A DNA stretch of 64,000 nt from Flavobacterium sp. 1 (lineage in GTDB: Bacteria; Bacteroidota; Bacteroidia; Flavobacteriales; Flavobacteriaceae). Position numbers and translations under genes: made by a program. Where the stretch lies: positions 3,782,001 through 3,846,000 of the forward strand of contig NZ_PGER01000001.1 in assembly GCF_002797935.1 (NCBI RefSeq), read 5' to 3'. Positions 37,325-45,139 of this stretch are shown one piece after another (position 1 is the stretch's first letter; each line of letters opens with the position of its first letter). The notes beneath the pieces are model-generated. The model saw only the letters and a program-made list of their open reading frames with translations, was not told the DNA's origin and searched no databases.

Positions 37325-37371
37325 AATCTTACTATTATTTGAGTAACTTAATATTGTTTTTGTACTTTTGG

Positions 37372-37403
37372 TCAAATAAACCATAACGTTATGGTTAATT
37401 TGA
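37372..37403. promoter_or_regulatory. Candidate operator of the xylB promoter
   Basis: A 32-bp palindrome with a single mismatched pair; its core is AACCATAACGTTATGGTT (37379-37396). The left arm contains, on the minus strand, TTTATTTG, one base off the -7 consensus TAnnTTTG, which would start transcription near 37369, 45 bases before the xylB ATG. A repressor bound here would block the promoter. The two Nudix-type regulators encoded divergently are the obvious candidates. Operator function is inference. Confidence 0.7.
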
Positions 37404-37531
37404 CTACAAGTGTACAACGTATTTTTGATATTAACAAAAATTTGCGATTAAATATTTGTTATTGATAAAAAAAACAATCAATATTTATTGATTTAATACA
37501 CTGGGAAAGCTTTTTTTAACATCATTTATAT

Positions 37532-37539
37532 TAACTTTG
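37532..37539 (+). promoter_or_regulatory. -7 promoter element for the Nudix regulator genes
   Basis: TAACTTTG matches TAnnTTTG and would give a leader of about 160 nt before the first regulator gene. No TTG at -33 is seen. The rest of the 377-base divergent spacer is AT-rich, with an imperfect AT palindrome at about 37617-37645. Confidence 0.35.
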
Positions 37540-37701
37540 AGCACATATTAAGACTGATTATTAACTATTTAATAATAAACAAGCTCAAAAGACACTAAAA
37601 AAATAAGTTAATGCCTAATCATAATTATTTCATAATAATTATTGAAGCAATCCAAATAACTTTTAAAAAAAAAATTAATTTAGTGCCAAATTCGCAATGC
37701 A

Positions 37702-38421
37702 ATGAGAGAGGAAAATAAGGATCAGGTTTTAATACAAATGACAGAGCATTCTTCTATGAATGCCATTTCTATTGACTGTGTTATATTTGGTTTTGACAAC
37801 GGAATTTTAGAAGTTCTCTTAGTACAGCACGGAGAAGGTATCAGTAAAGGAAAATGGGGATTGCCTGGTGGCTGGATAAATAAAAAAGAGAGTACCGATG
37901 CTGCTGCTCACAGATTATTAGCTGATTTAACTGGAATGGATAACATTTATCTGGAGCAGTTAAAAGCTTTTGGCGAGCCCGAACGTTTCCCTGTGAGAAG
38001 AGTTATTACAATAGGATATTATGCTTTAGTAAAAAGAGAAGATTACGACATTAAGGCAGGTTTTACGGCTTCGGATGCCAAATGGTACAAGATAAATGAG
38101 ATACCCAAACTAATATACGACCATAATGAAATTCTGGACTACAGTATAAAAAACCTGCGCAACAGAGTCCGCCAAGCACCAATCGGTTTTAATCTGCTGC
38201 CCGAAAAATTTACATTATTACAGCTCATGCATCTGTATGAAGAAATACTGGGAATAGAGATGGATAAATCCAATTTCAGAAGAAAAATCCTACACATGAA
38301 ATTACTGGTTGCTTTGGACGAAAAACAAAAAGACGTATCACATCGCGCGGCTCAGCTGTATAAATTTGACTTCGAAATTTATGAGAAGCTGACTCAGAAA
38401 GGATTTAATTTTGAATTTTAA
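37702..38421 (+). CDS. Nudix-domain transcriptional regulator (AraR/NrtR type), first paralogue
   Basis: 239 residues. An N-terminal Nudix-fold domain (about 20-150: IDCVIFGFDNGILEVLLVQHGEG ... KWGLPGGWINKKESTDAAAHRLLADLTGM) is followed by a winged-helix domain (about 160-239). The Nudix box is degenerate: the catalytic RExxEE-GU is HRLLADLTG, so it should bind rather than hydrolyse a ligand. Pentose-responsive regulators of this kind (AraR in Bacteroides) are known in the phylum. Divergent position from xylB suggests a xylose-pathway regulator. The first ATG is used; another in-frame ATG lies 13 codons on. Confidence 0.88.
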   Translation: MREENKDQVLIQMTEHSSMNAISIDCVIFGFDNGILEVLLVQHGEGISKGKWGLPGGWINKKESTDAAAHRLLADLTGMDNIYLEQLKAFGEPERFPVRRVITIGYYALVKREDYDIKAGFTASDAKWYKINEIPKLIYDHNEILDYSIKNLRNRVRQAPIGFNLLPEKFTLLQLMHLYEEILGIEMDKSNFRRKILHMKLLVALDEKQKDVSHRAAQLYKFDFEIYEKLTQKGFNFEF

Positions 38422-38475
38422 ATCTTGCTTTTAAAAGCAAAAAATGACATTTTTACATTCTAAAAAAAATCAAAA

Positions 38476-39180
38476 TTGACAACTGAAGCACAAACAGAAA
38501 TTAAGAATACAGCGATAGACGGCATCACAATTGATTGTGTCATATTTAGCTTTAACAAAGAGAGTCTTGAGGTCCTTTTGGTACAGCATGCCGAAGGTGA
38601 GAGCATCGGGAAATGGGGGCTTCTTGGCGGATGGATGAAAAAAGAAGAAAGTGCCGATAACGCTGCACAAAGAATATTGCACGAGCTTACGAGCATGGAC
38701 AATATCTATTTGGAACAATTGAAAGCTTTTACCAACCCAAAACGTGTAATCGAACGAAGAGTGGTTACCATTGGCTACTACACTCTGATAAATCGTGAAG
38801 ATTACAACATAAAAGCCAGTTTAACAGTAAGAGAAGCCAAATGGCACAAAATAAATGACATTCCTGATTTAATTTTCGACCACAATGAAATTTTAGATTT
38901 TAGCTTGATGCACCTGCAAAATCGGGTTCGACAAGCCCCCATTGGCTTTAATCTCCTGCCCGAAAAATTTACTTTACTGCAGTTAATGCATCTTTACGAA
39001 GAAATATTAGGCATCGAATTGGACAAATCTAATTTCCGAAGAAAAATTCTGCACATGAAATTGTTAGTTGCCTTGGACGAAAAACAAAAAGACGTTTCGC
39101 ATAGAGCCGCAAAACTATACAAATTCGATTCAGAAATTTACGAAAAGCTGACTCAAAAAGGCTTTAACTTTGAGTTTTGA
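38476..39180 (+). CDS. Nudix-domain transcriptional regulator, second paralogue
   Basis: About 234 residues, a tandem copy of the previous gene. The Nudix box is again degenerate (QRILHELTS). The last 86 residues differ from the first copy at only three positions, while the Nudix half is roughly two-thirds identical, so the DNA-binding part is conserved and the ligand part has diverged. The start appears to be TTG at 38476, since no in-frame ATG precedes the conserved domain; that codon falls directly before the TTEAQTEIKN stretch. It begins 54 bases after the first copy and is probably co-transcribed. Confidence 0.85.
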   Translation: MTTEAQTEIKNTAIDGITIDCVIFSFNKESLEVLLVQHAEGESIGKWGLLGGWMKKEESADNAAQRILHELTSMDNIYLEQLKAFTNPKRVIERRVVTIGYYTLINREDYNIKASLTVREAKWHKINDIPDLIFDHNEILDFSLMHLQNRVRQAPIGFNLLPEKFTLLQLMHLYEEILGIELDKSNFRRKILHMKLLVALDEKQKDVSHRAAKLYKFDSEIYEKLTQKGFNFEF

Positions 39181-39295
39181 TTATTAATTAAGACAAATCT
39201 CAAAAGAAAGAATGCTGTAAAATCCAAATCATACTACTTATCAACAGTACCCCTAAATTAACTCTCAATAGCTGAATCCATACGCAAGTATTCTG

Positions 39296-39303
39296 TAATT
39301 TTG
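39296..39303 (+). promoter_or_regulatory. -7 promoter element right before umuC
   Basis: TAATTTTG fits TAnnTTTG and ends 4 bases before the umuC ATG at 39308, so a transcript would start at or next to the start codon. No exact TTG at -33. I see no obvious LexA-type palindrome. Confidence 0.45.
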
Positions 39304-39307
39304 CATC

Positions 39308-40582
39308 ATGTATGCTTTAGTCGATTGCAATAATTTTTATGCTTCCTGCGAACGTGTTTTTCAGCCGAAATTCAACGGAAAACCTATTGCCATATTATCA
39401 AACAATGATGGCTGCGTAATTTCGAGAAGCAATGAAGCCAAAGCAGCAGGAGTTCCTATGGGTGCGCCAGCATTTAAGATTAAAGAGCTAGTTAAAGAGA
39501 AAAATATTCAACTTTTTTCTTCCAATTATCCGCTGTATGGTGATTTGAGCAATCGGGTGATGTCAATTTTAGGGCAGTTTACTCCAAATGTCGAAATTTA
39601 CAGCATTGATGAAGCTTTTCTAAATTTTGATGGTTTAGACATTTTAGACTATCATGATTATGGCCTCCAAATGAAAAAACGGATTCATAAATGGGTAGGT
39701 CTTCCGGTATGCATTGGCTTTGCCGAAACCAAAGCATTATCTAAAATTGCTAATAAAATTGCTAAAGAATTTCAACAGAGAACCCAAGGCGTGTATATAA
39801 TTGACAGCGAAGAAAAACGTCTCAAAGCCTTGAAGTGGACTAAAATTGAAGATGTTTGGGGTATTGGCTACCGCATGAAGAAAAAGGCAAAACTCCGAAA
39901 CATACAAACCGCTCTCGATTTTATCCAACCGCAGCACGAAGCTTGGGTTAAGAGAGAAATGGGTGTTGTTGGTCTGCGTCTAAAATGTGAACTAGAAGGA
40001 AAATCAGTTTTAGACTTAGAACCTATTAAAGAACAAAAGAAAAGCATTGCCACGACAAGAAGCTTTCCTAAACAAATAGCCAAATTTGATCTGCTTCGGG
40101 AACGGGTAACTACTTTTGCTGCCGTTTGTGCCGAAAAATTACGCAAACAGCATACCTGCTGTCACACTATTATTGTCATGCTGGTAGTCGATAAACATAC
40201 TGTCCAAACATCAAAATATTATTTCAATATGGCGGTGACACTGCCTTATGCAACCCATTCGACCTTAACCATTACAAATGCCGCCGTAGCAATGTTGAAA
40301 AAATTACACCTAGGCAATGAAGGCATCAAGTTCAAAAAAGCAGGGGTTATTGTTACCGAACTCATAGACGAAAATAAAAAACAACTGCAGTTATTTGAGG
40401 AAGAAAATCCCAAACATTTGGCTTTAATGAAAGCAATGGATCAGCTGAATCATAAAATCGGCGATACTAAAGTAAAATTGGCCAGCCAAAATTTAAGCCT
40501 GACTTGGAATATGAATCAGAATCATCTTTCTCCAAAATACACCACCAAGTTTAAAGATATACTGGAAATACAATGTCTATAA
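39308..40582 (+). CDS. umuC: Y-family DNA polymerase V catalytic subunit
   Basis: 424 residues. Begins MYALVDCNNFYASCERVFQP with the catalytic Asp6, has the RSNEAKAAGVPMGAPAF fingers stretch and SIDEAFLNF with the other catalytic acidic residues, followed by little-finger and C-terminal regions typical of UmuC (LASQNLSLTWNMNQNHLSPKYTTKF). It performs error-prone translesion synthesis after DNA damage, in complex with processed UmuD. The order umuC-umuD is the reverse of Escherichia coli. The last 10 bases overlap umuD. Confidence 0.96.
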   Translation: MYALVDCNNFYASCERVFQPKFNGKPIAILSNNDGCVISRSNEAKAAGVPMGAPAFKIKELVKEKNIQLFSSNYPLYGDLSNRVMSILGQFTPNVEIYSIDEAFLNFDGLDILDYHDYGLQMKKRIHKWVGLPVCIGFAETKALSKIANKIAKEFQQRTQGVYIIDSEEKRLKALKWTKIEDVWGIGYRMKKKAKLRNIQTALDFIQPQHEAWVKREMGVVGLRLKCELEGKSVLDLEPIKEQKKSIATTRSFPKQIAKFDLLRERVTTFAAVCAEKLRKQHTCCHTIIVMLVVDKHTVQTSKYYFNMAVTLPYATHSTLTITNAAVAMLKKLHLGNEGIKFKKAGVIVTELIDENKKQLQLFEEENPKHLALMKAMDQLNHKIGDTKVKLASQNLSLTWNMNQNHLSPKYTTKFKDILEIQCL

Positions 40583-41013
40583 AAAAAGAACAAAAATTAG
40601 CTTTCTTTCGTCCTGATTTTGAAAGCGAAATACAGATTCCGTATATAACTGAAGGTGTTTCTGCGGGTTTCCCCTCGCCTGCAGCTGATTTTATGGAAAC
40701 CAATATTGATTTGAATAAAGAGTTAAGCGAAAATCCTTTGGCGACATTTTACATCAAAGTCAAAGGCAATTCTATGATTGATGCCGGTATCAATGACAAA
40801 GATGTGCTAGTAGTTGACCGAAGTCTGGAACCTCAAAACAACAAAATTGCCATTTGCTGTATTGATGGGGAATTTACCGTAAAACGCATTCAGGTCGAAA
40901 AAGACTGTTTGTATCTAATGCCCGAAAACTCTAGTTATGAACCCATAAAAGTAACCGAAGAAAACCAGCTTATTATTTGGGGAATGGTGACTTATGTGAT
41001 AAAGAAAATATAA
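40573..41013 (+). CDS. umuD: UmuD-type S24 peptidase, translesion polymerase subunit
   Basis: 146 residues. The self-cleavage site is SAGFPSPA (Ala31-Gly32). The Ser-Lys dyad is Ser67 in KGNSMIDAGI and Lys104 in FTVKRI. The C-terminal LexA-fold domain is complete, and no DNA-binding domain is present, which distinguishes it from LexA. After RecA-stimulated cleavage it would form polymerase V with UmuC. Starts inside the 3' end of umuC, indicating translational coupling. Confidence 0.95.
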   Translation: MSIKKEQKLAFFRPDFESEIQIPYITEGVSAGFPSPAADFMETNIDLNKELSENPLATFYIKVKGNSMIDAGINDKDVLVVDRSLEPQNNKIAICCIDGEFTVKRIQVEKDCLYLMPENSSYEPIKVTEENQLIIWGMVTYVIKKI

Positions 41014-41074
41014 AATAAGTTTTTAAATTTAGAAAATATTGCATCAGCTTTTTCCACTTTAGGTTATTCCTAAA

Positions 41075-41284
41075 TTATTCAAATTCAAAACAAAGAAAAC
41101 CCATGTAATTTAGACTTTCAATTATATTTATACAATCTATTTTATCGGCTTCTACTCTCAAAATTTTATCGCAATCTTCTAAATCAAAATTAACTTTATA
41201 ATCAGGAAATAGACTTTTTAAAAAAGTGATAATATAATTTGTATCGGCTTTTCTCCTAACATTCGTTTTAAAAATTTCTACCAT
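41075..41284 (-). CDS. Small conserved protein with ferredoxin-like (HMA-like) fold pattern
   Basis: 69 residues: a beta-alpha-beta pattern with a TNV strand, helix, and NFDLEDCDKILRVEA, then helix and final strand. It resembles HMA-like small proteins found in many Flavobacteria but lacks a CxxC metal site. Function unknown. It lies between umuD and the outer-membrane protein gene on the opposite strand to umuD, about 60 bases from it. Confidence 0.65.
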   Translation of the reverse strand: MVEIFKTNVRRKADTNYIITFLKSLFPDYKVNFDLEDCDKILRVEADKIDCINIIESLNYMGFLCFEFE

Positions 41285-41320
41285 AATTTTTAATTCTAAA
41301 TACTACTTATTTTCTGTTTT

Positions 41321-42295
41321 CTAAAAAGGATTATAAGAGATTCCGATTCTAAAATACCCTTGAGCATCCTCGTTTTGATCGTATATATAGTCGCTCGTTT
41401 TTTCTCCTTTTTTAGTAATACGAATACTGATTATATTTGAAACTCCAGCTTTTGCCATTGCAAATATTTTTGGTGTAATGCGGTGTTCATAGGTTATTCC
41501 AGATTTTAAATCCAACTGATTCAACTCATAAATTCCTTTTAAATTAGGCGATCTCATATTTATATAAAAATTCTCAGAATTCAATTCGGTTCCAAACGAA
41601 ACACGCCCGTTTTCAAACAACTGATGTCTAAACAAAAGACGTTGAGGAAGCACAAAATCAACATCCCATTTAGAATCTTCAAATTTATGATTATACGTAA
41701 AAAGTGGCGTAAACGGAATAATCGAAGAAGGATCAACCATTGCCAAAGCTCCAATTGTAATTGTGGTGCTTGCCGTTTTTTTAAGGACTAAACTTGCCGA
41801 TACAAATCCTTTAACACGTTGAAAATTTTCCTGATTAGCATCTACTGTAGCCGAAGCATTATAAATAATTGGCTTATTAAATAATGTCGAAATATAAGTA
41901 GCACTTAATGCCCCAGCAAAATAATGAATCTCTTGATTTTCTCTTGTATAATAGTCATTCAAATCGACGTTATAAATATTTCCAAAATCATACGTTTCAT
42001 ACTTATAACGCAAAGAAGCTGTTAAAACAAAACGTCTGGATTTTGATGCATAAAAAGGCATATTAAAAGCAACTTTTATCCTATTATGATTTTCAATTCT
42101 CCCACTTTCAAAAGGCTTTCCGAACAGTTTTGAATCAAAATTAGAAGGACCAAGATTGTCAAACTGTACATCAAAAGTTCTTGTTGTCGGAAATTTATCG
42201 GTAATCGCTTTACCAAAGGTTTTCATGTCAGTTTTTTCCTGAGCTATGGATGTCAAAAAAGTCATTAGAAATAAAAAAGTGAGTTTTGCTCTCAT
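41321..42295 (-). CDS. Predicted outer-membrane beta-barrel protein (DUF6268-like)
   Basis: 324 residues with a signal peptide (FLFLMTFLTSIAQ). Alternating strands such as RRFVLTASLRYKYETYDF and HKFEDSKWDVDFVLPQRLLFRHQL and a terminal phenylalanine (FRIGISYNPF) indicate an outer-membrane beta-barrel. Function unknown; similar proteins in this phylum often sit next to LytTR two-component systems. It is divergent from the LytS-like kinase gene, 171 bases away, which suggests control by it. Confidence 0.7.
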   Translation of the reverse strand: MRAKLTFLFLMTFLTSIAQEKTDMKTFGKAITDKFPTTRTFDVQFDNLGPSNFDSKLFGKPFESGRIENHNRIKVAFNMPFYASKSRRFVLTASLRYKYETYDFGNIYNVDLNDYYTRENQEIHYFAGALSATYISTLFNKPIIYNASATVDANQENFQRVKGFVSASLVLKKTASTTITIGALAMVDPSSIIPFTPLFTYNHKFEDSKWDVDFVLPQRLLFRHQLFENGRVSFGTELNSENFYINMRSPNLKGIYELNQLDLKSGITYEHRITPKIFAMAKAGVSNIISIRITKKGEKTSDYIYDQNEDAQGYFRIGISYNPF

Positions 42296-42335
42296 AAGTC
42301 ATTAATACGTTTAAAAAATCATTTATAATTTTAAA

Positions 42336-42343
42336 CAAATGTA
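42336..42343 (-). promoter_or_regulatory. -7 promoter element for the outer-membrane protein gene
   Basis: On the minus strand TACATTTG matches TAnnTTTG, 41 bases before the ATG at 42295. No exact -33 TTG found. Confidence 0.4.
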
Positions 42344-42432
42344 CTTGTGACGAATCTATTATAATAACATAATTATACCAACGGCTTATCATTTATACAA
42401 ATGGCGTTCGTATAATTTTATCTGATAACCAA

Positions 42433-42461
42433 TTGTAATTTATAATATTCCTTTAATTTTG
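42433..42461 (+). promoter_or_regulatory. Promoter of the LytS-like kinase gene
   Basis: TTG (42433-42435), 18 bases, TAATTTTG (42454-42461): a full match to the Bacteroidota promoter consensus. Transcription would start near 42465, leaving at most a few bases before the ATG at 42467. Confidence 0.6.
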
Positions 42462-42466
42462 TCGTT

Positions 42467-43465
42467 ATGAAAGTCCTTAAAATTTATCAGAACTTCTTTC
42501 TTAGAAATCTCATCATAAACGTTATTGTATTTGGAATTATCTTTGTCTGCGTATATGATGAAATAAAATTTGACGGACATGATTGGATATATATTTTAGG
42601 CAAAATTGCTTTAGGCTATTTTCCTTGTATTGTTTGGATTACTTTCTTCAATCTTTTTATTATCAAACCTTTTTTATTTGAAAAAAAAATTAAAATTTTT
42701 ATTTCTCTTCTTTTAGTTTATTGGTCAGCTTTTTATTTTTTTATGAACTGGTATTTTCCCTTTGTGGATTTAGGAAAATTTAGAACTTTATCTATATTAT
42801 CGCTTGTATTTAACGGTACTCTTTTCTATTTCATGCATATCGTAATCTCTAAAAAAATCTCTCAGACAGATAAAAAAATAATTAATTTCCAATCGGAGCT
42901 TTCTTTTTTAAAACAGCAGCTCAATCCTCATTTTTTGCTGAATGCAATGAATAATTTATATGGAGAATCGTTAACAGAACCCCATAAATTGCCTGATAGA
43001 ATATTGAATCTTTCGGATATGCTCCGCTATCAAATTGAAGCTACCAAAAAAGATCACGTTCTTTTAAATGAAGAAATAGACTTTGTGAAAAAATACACTG
43101 AATATCATACCTTTAGAAATGAACGCCTTGACTTTAAACAAAACTATGATGGAACTTTTGATAAAATTGAAATTCCGCCTTTGTTCTTTTTGCCTTTGGT
43201 CGAAAATGCAATTAAATTTTCAGGAGAAACAGCTGAACCATATATTCTTCTTGATTTAAAATTAAAATGCCGAAATTTATCTTTTAGTTTAAAAAACAAT
43301 TGTTTAGAAGATGAATCTAAACTTTCGAGTACTGGAATTGGAATAGAAAATCTAAAAAGACGCCTTGAAGTTCACGGATTAAAACACGAACTTAAATTCA
43401 AAAAAGAGAAAAACACTTTTAGCATAACTCTAAATATATGGAACTTACCTACCGCTGTCTCATAA
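42467..43465 (+). CDS. LytS-type sensor histidine kinase
   Basis: 332 residues. Four hydrophobic helices at about 13-30, 42-70, 77-98 and 107-127 form an intramembrane sensor. The HisKA_2 motif LKQQLNPHFLLNAMNNLYGESL has the phospho-accepting His155, and the ATPase domain has LPLVENAIKF (N box) and GIGIENLKRRLEVHG (G box). No extracellular domain is visible, as usual for this kinase group. Its stop lies 28 bases inside the response regulator gene, so the two are translationally coupled. Confidence 0.93.
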   Translation: MKVLKIYQNFFLRNLIINVIVFGIIFVCVYDEIKFDGHDWIYILGKIALGYFPCIVWITFFNLFIIKPFLFEKKIKIFISLLLVYWSAFYFFMNWYFPFVDLGKFRTLSILSLVFNGTLFYFMHIVISKKISQTDKKIINFQSELSFLKQQLNPHFLLNAMNNLYGESLTEPHKLPDRILNLSDMLRYQIEATKKDHVLLNEEIDFVKKYTEYHTFRNERLDFKQNYDGTFDKIEIPPLFFLPLVENAIKFSGETAEPYILLDLKLKCRNLSFSLKNNCLEDESKLSSTGIGIENLKRRLEVHGLKHELKFKKEKNTFSITLNIWNLPTAVS

Positions 43466-44145
43466 TTGATGATGAAACGCCTGCTCACAAAGCTTTAAAA
43501 TCACATATTTCAAAATATGGTGGCTTAGAGCATTCTGGAAGCGCTTTTAACGGTATGGAAGCGCTGAAAATGCTCAATGAAAACAGCTATGATATTATTT
43601 TTTTAGATATTAATATGCCCGTTATTTCTGGAGTTGAACTGATGGAAATGCAACCTAATCGACCAATTACAATTGTTACTACCGCTTATTCTGATTTTGC
43701 GCTTTCGGCTTATCAAAATGATGCTGTAGATTATTTACTAAAGCCAATTTCATTTGAAAAATTCTCAAAAGCTATTGAAAAAGCGAAAACCTATTATTCT
43801 GGAATTAATTTAAAAAAAGAAGAAAACACAAAAGGAGAAACACTTTCTTATCGCGTGAATGGTCAATTAATGGAAACGTCTTTACAAGATATAATTTATT
43901 TAGAAAGTTTAGGGAATTACATAAAACTTTACAGTACAAAAGAAAATTTACCTATCATCATTTACGGTTCTTTGTCGAGTATTACAACTGAATTAGACAA
44001 AAATCAATTTCTTCAAGTCCATCGTTCCTATATTGTTAATACAAAAAAAATCAAAACTACAACACCAAAATCAGTAACAATGAGCAACGATGAAATAATT
44101 CCTGTTGGAAGAAAATATCAAATCTTATTGGATCCTCTCTTTTAA
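43438..44145 (+). CDS. LytTR-family response regulator
   Basis: 235 residues. Receiver domain (about 5-120) with acidic pocket IIDDE, phospho-acceptor Asp57 in IIFLDINMP, and the YLLKPI lysine. The LytTR DNA-binding domain (about 140-235) shows DIIYLESLGNYIKLYS and LQVHRSYIVNTKKI. Overlaps the kinase gene by 28 bases; together they form a two-component system. The divergent beta-barrel gene is a likely target. The 190-base spacer after it shows no gene or terminator I can name. Confidence 0.94.
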   Translation: MELTYRCLIIDDETPAHKALKSHISKYGGLEHSGSAFNGMEALKMLNENSYDIIFLDINMPVISGVELMEMQPNRPITIVTTAYSDFALSAYQNDAVDYLLKPISFEKFSKAIEKAKTYYSGINLKKEENTKGETLSYRVNGQLMETSLQDIIYLESLGNYIKLYSTKENLPIIIYGSLSSITTELDKNQFLQVHRSYIVNTKKIKTTTPKSVTMSNDEIIPVGRKYQILLDPLF

Positions 44146-44335
44146 TTTAAACTTAATACCTAATCGACGAAGGCACTAAAAACAAAAATTGCCTTGTCAA
44201 AACACAAAACCCTCCCTGTCAATACAAAAGCCACTTCAACTCTTTGATTTATAAAAAATAGTGGGTAAGTATACAAAGTAAAGCTTTCCTAGAAGCTATG
44301 CAATAACAACTTTAATTTCTATCAATAGCTTTTTT

Positions 44336-45136
44336 ATGAAATTTAAAAACCTCCTTATCCTTCCTTTATTGCTGTTTGTCAATAATTTATCTTATGCACA
44401 AAAAGAATCCACAAATTGGAATGGTAAAAAATGTGCTGTAGTTTTAACCTATGACGATGCTTTGAATATTCATCTGGACAAAGTAATCCCAGCACTTAAT
44501 TCTTTCAGCTTTCAAGGCACTTTTTATCTTATTGCTTCATCCTCTGTCGTTACAGACAGAAAGGAAGAATGGCGAACGGCATCCAAAAAAGGCCATGAAT
44601 TGGGAAACCACACATTATATCATCCATGCGACGGCAGTTTGCCGGGACGTGGCTTTGTAACCAAAGACAATGATCTTTCCCGTTATACAGTAGCCAGAGC
44701 GATCAAAGAAATAAGAACGGCGAACCAGCTCCTAAAAGATATTGACGGCAAATCAGAGCGTACTTTTGCATATCCCTGCGGTGATCTAAAAATTGGAGAC
44801 ACACTTTATTATGATTATCTGAAAAAAGATTTTGTAGCCGCAAGAGGAGTGCAACCAGGATTCCTTCCGGCAAAAACTGTAGATTTGGCCAATGTGAATT
44901 CATTTGTGGAAAACAGAACTACAGCAGCACAAATGATTGCTCAAATTGAAGAAGCCGAAAAGGCTGGATCGTTTATCGTTTTCTTATTCCATGGTGTTGG
45001 CGGTGAACATGCACTAAATATAGATTGGGAAGAGCATCAAAAATTACTCCTCTACTTAAAAAACAGAGAAAAAGACATTTGGGTTACGACAATGGTGGAT
45101 TTGGGTAGATATATTCAAAAACAGCAGTCTTATTAG
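44336..45136 (+). CDS. Secreted polysaccharide deacetylase (NodB domain)
   Basis: 266 residues with a signal peptide (LLLFVNNLSYAQ). The NodB domain shows CAVVLTYDDALN (Asp40/Asp41, catalytic base and metal ligand) and GHELGNHTLYHPCDG (metal-binding His92/His96), then RTFAYPCGD and FIVFLFHGVGG. It removes N- or O-acetyl groups from a polysaccharide; the substrate is unknown and the nearest genes do not reveal it. Its last 13 codons are partly repeated at 46013-46051 beyond the next gene, see the pseudogene entry. Confidence 0.92.
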   Translation: MKFKNLLILPLLLFVNNLSYAQKESTNWNGKKCAVVLTYDDALNIHLDKVIPALNSFSFQGTFYLIASSSVVTDRKEEWRTASKKGHELGNHTLYHPCDGSLPGRGFVTKDNDLSRYTVARAIKEIRTANQLLKDIDGKSERTFAYPCGDLKIGDTLYYDYLKKDFVAARGVQPGFLPAKTVDLANVNSFVENRTTAAQMIAQIEEAEKAGSFIVFLFHGVGGEHALNIDWEEHQKLLLYLKNREKDIWVTTMVDLGRYIQKQQSY

Positions 45137-45139
45137 TTA

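Noticed and set aside
37325..37417. Longer xylB from an ATG at 37417
   Set aside because: It would put the palindrome inside the gene, and the kinase family begins at FFLGIDLG after ATG 37324.
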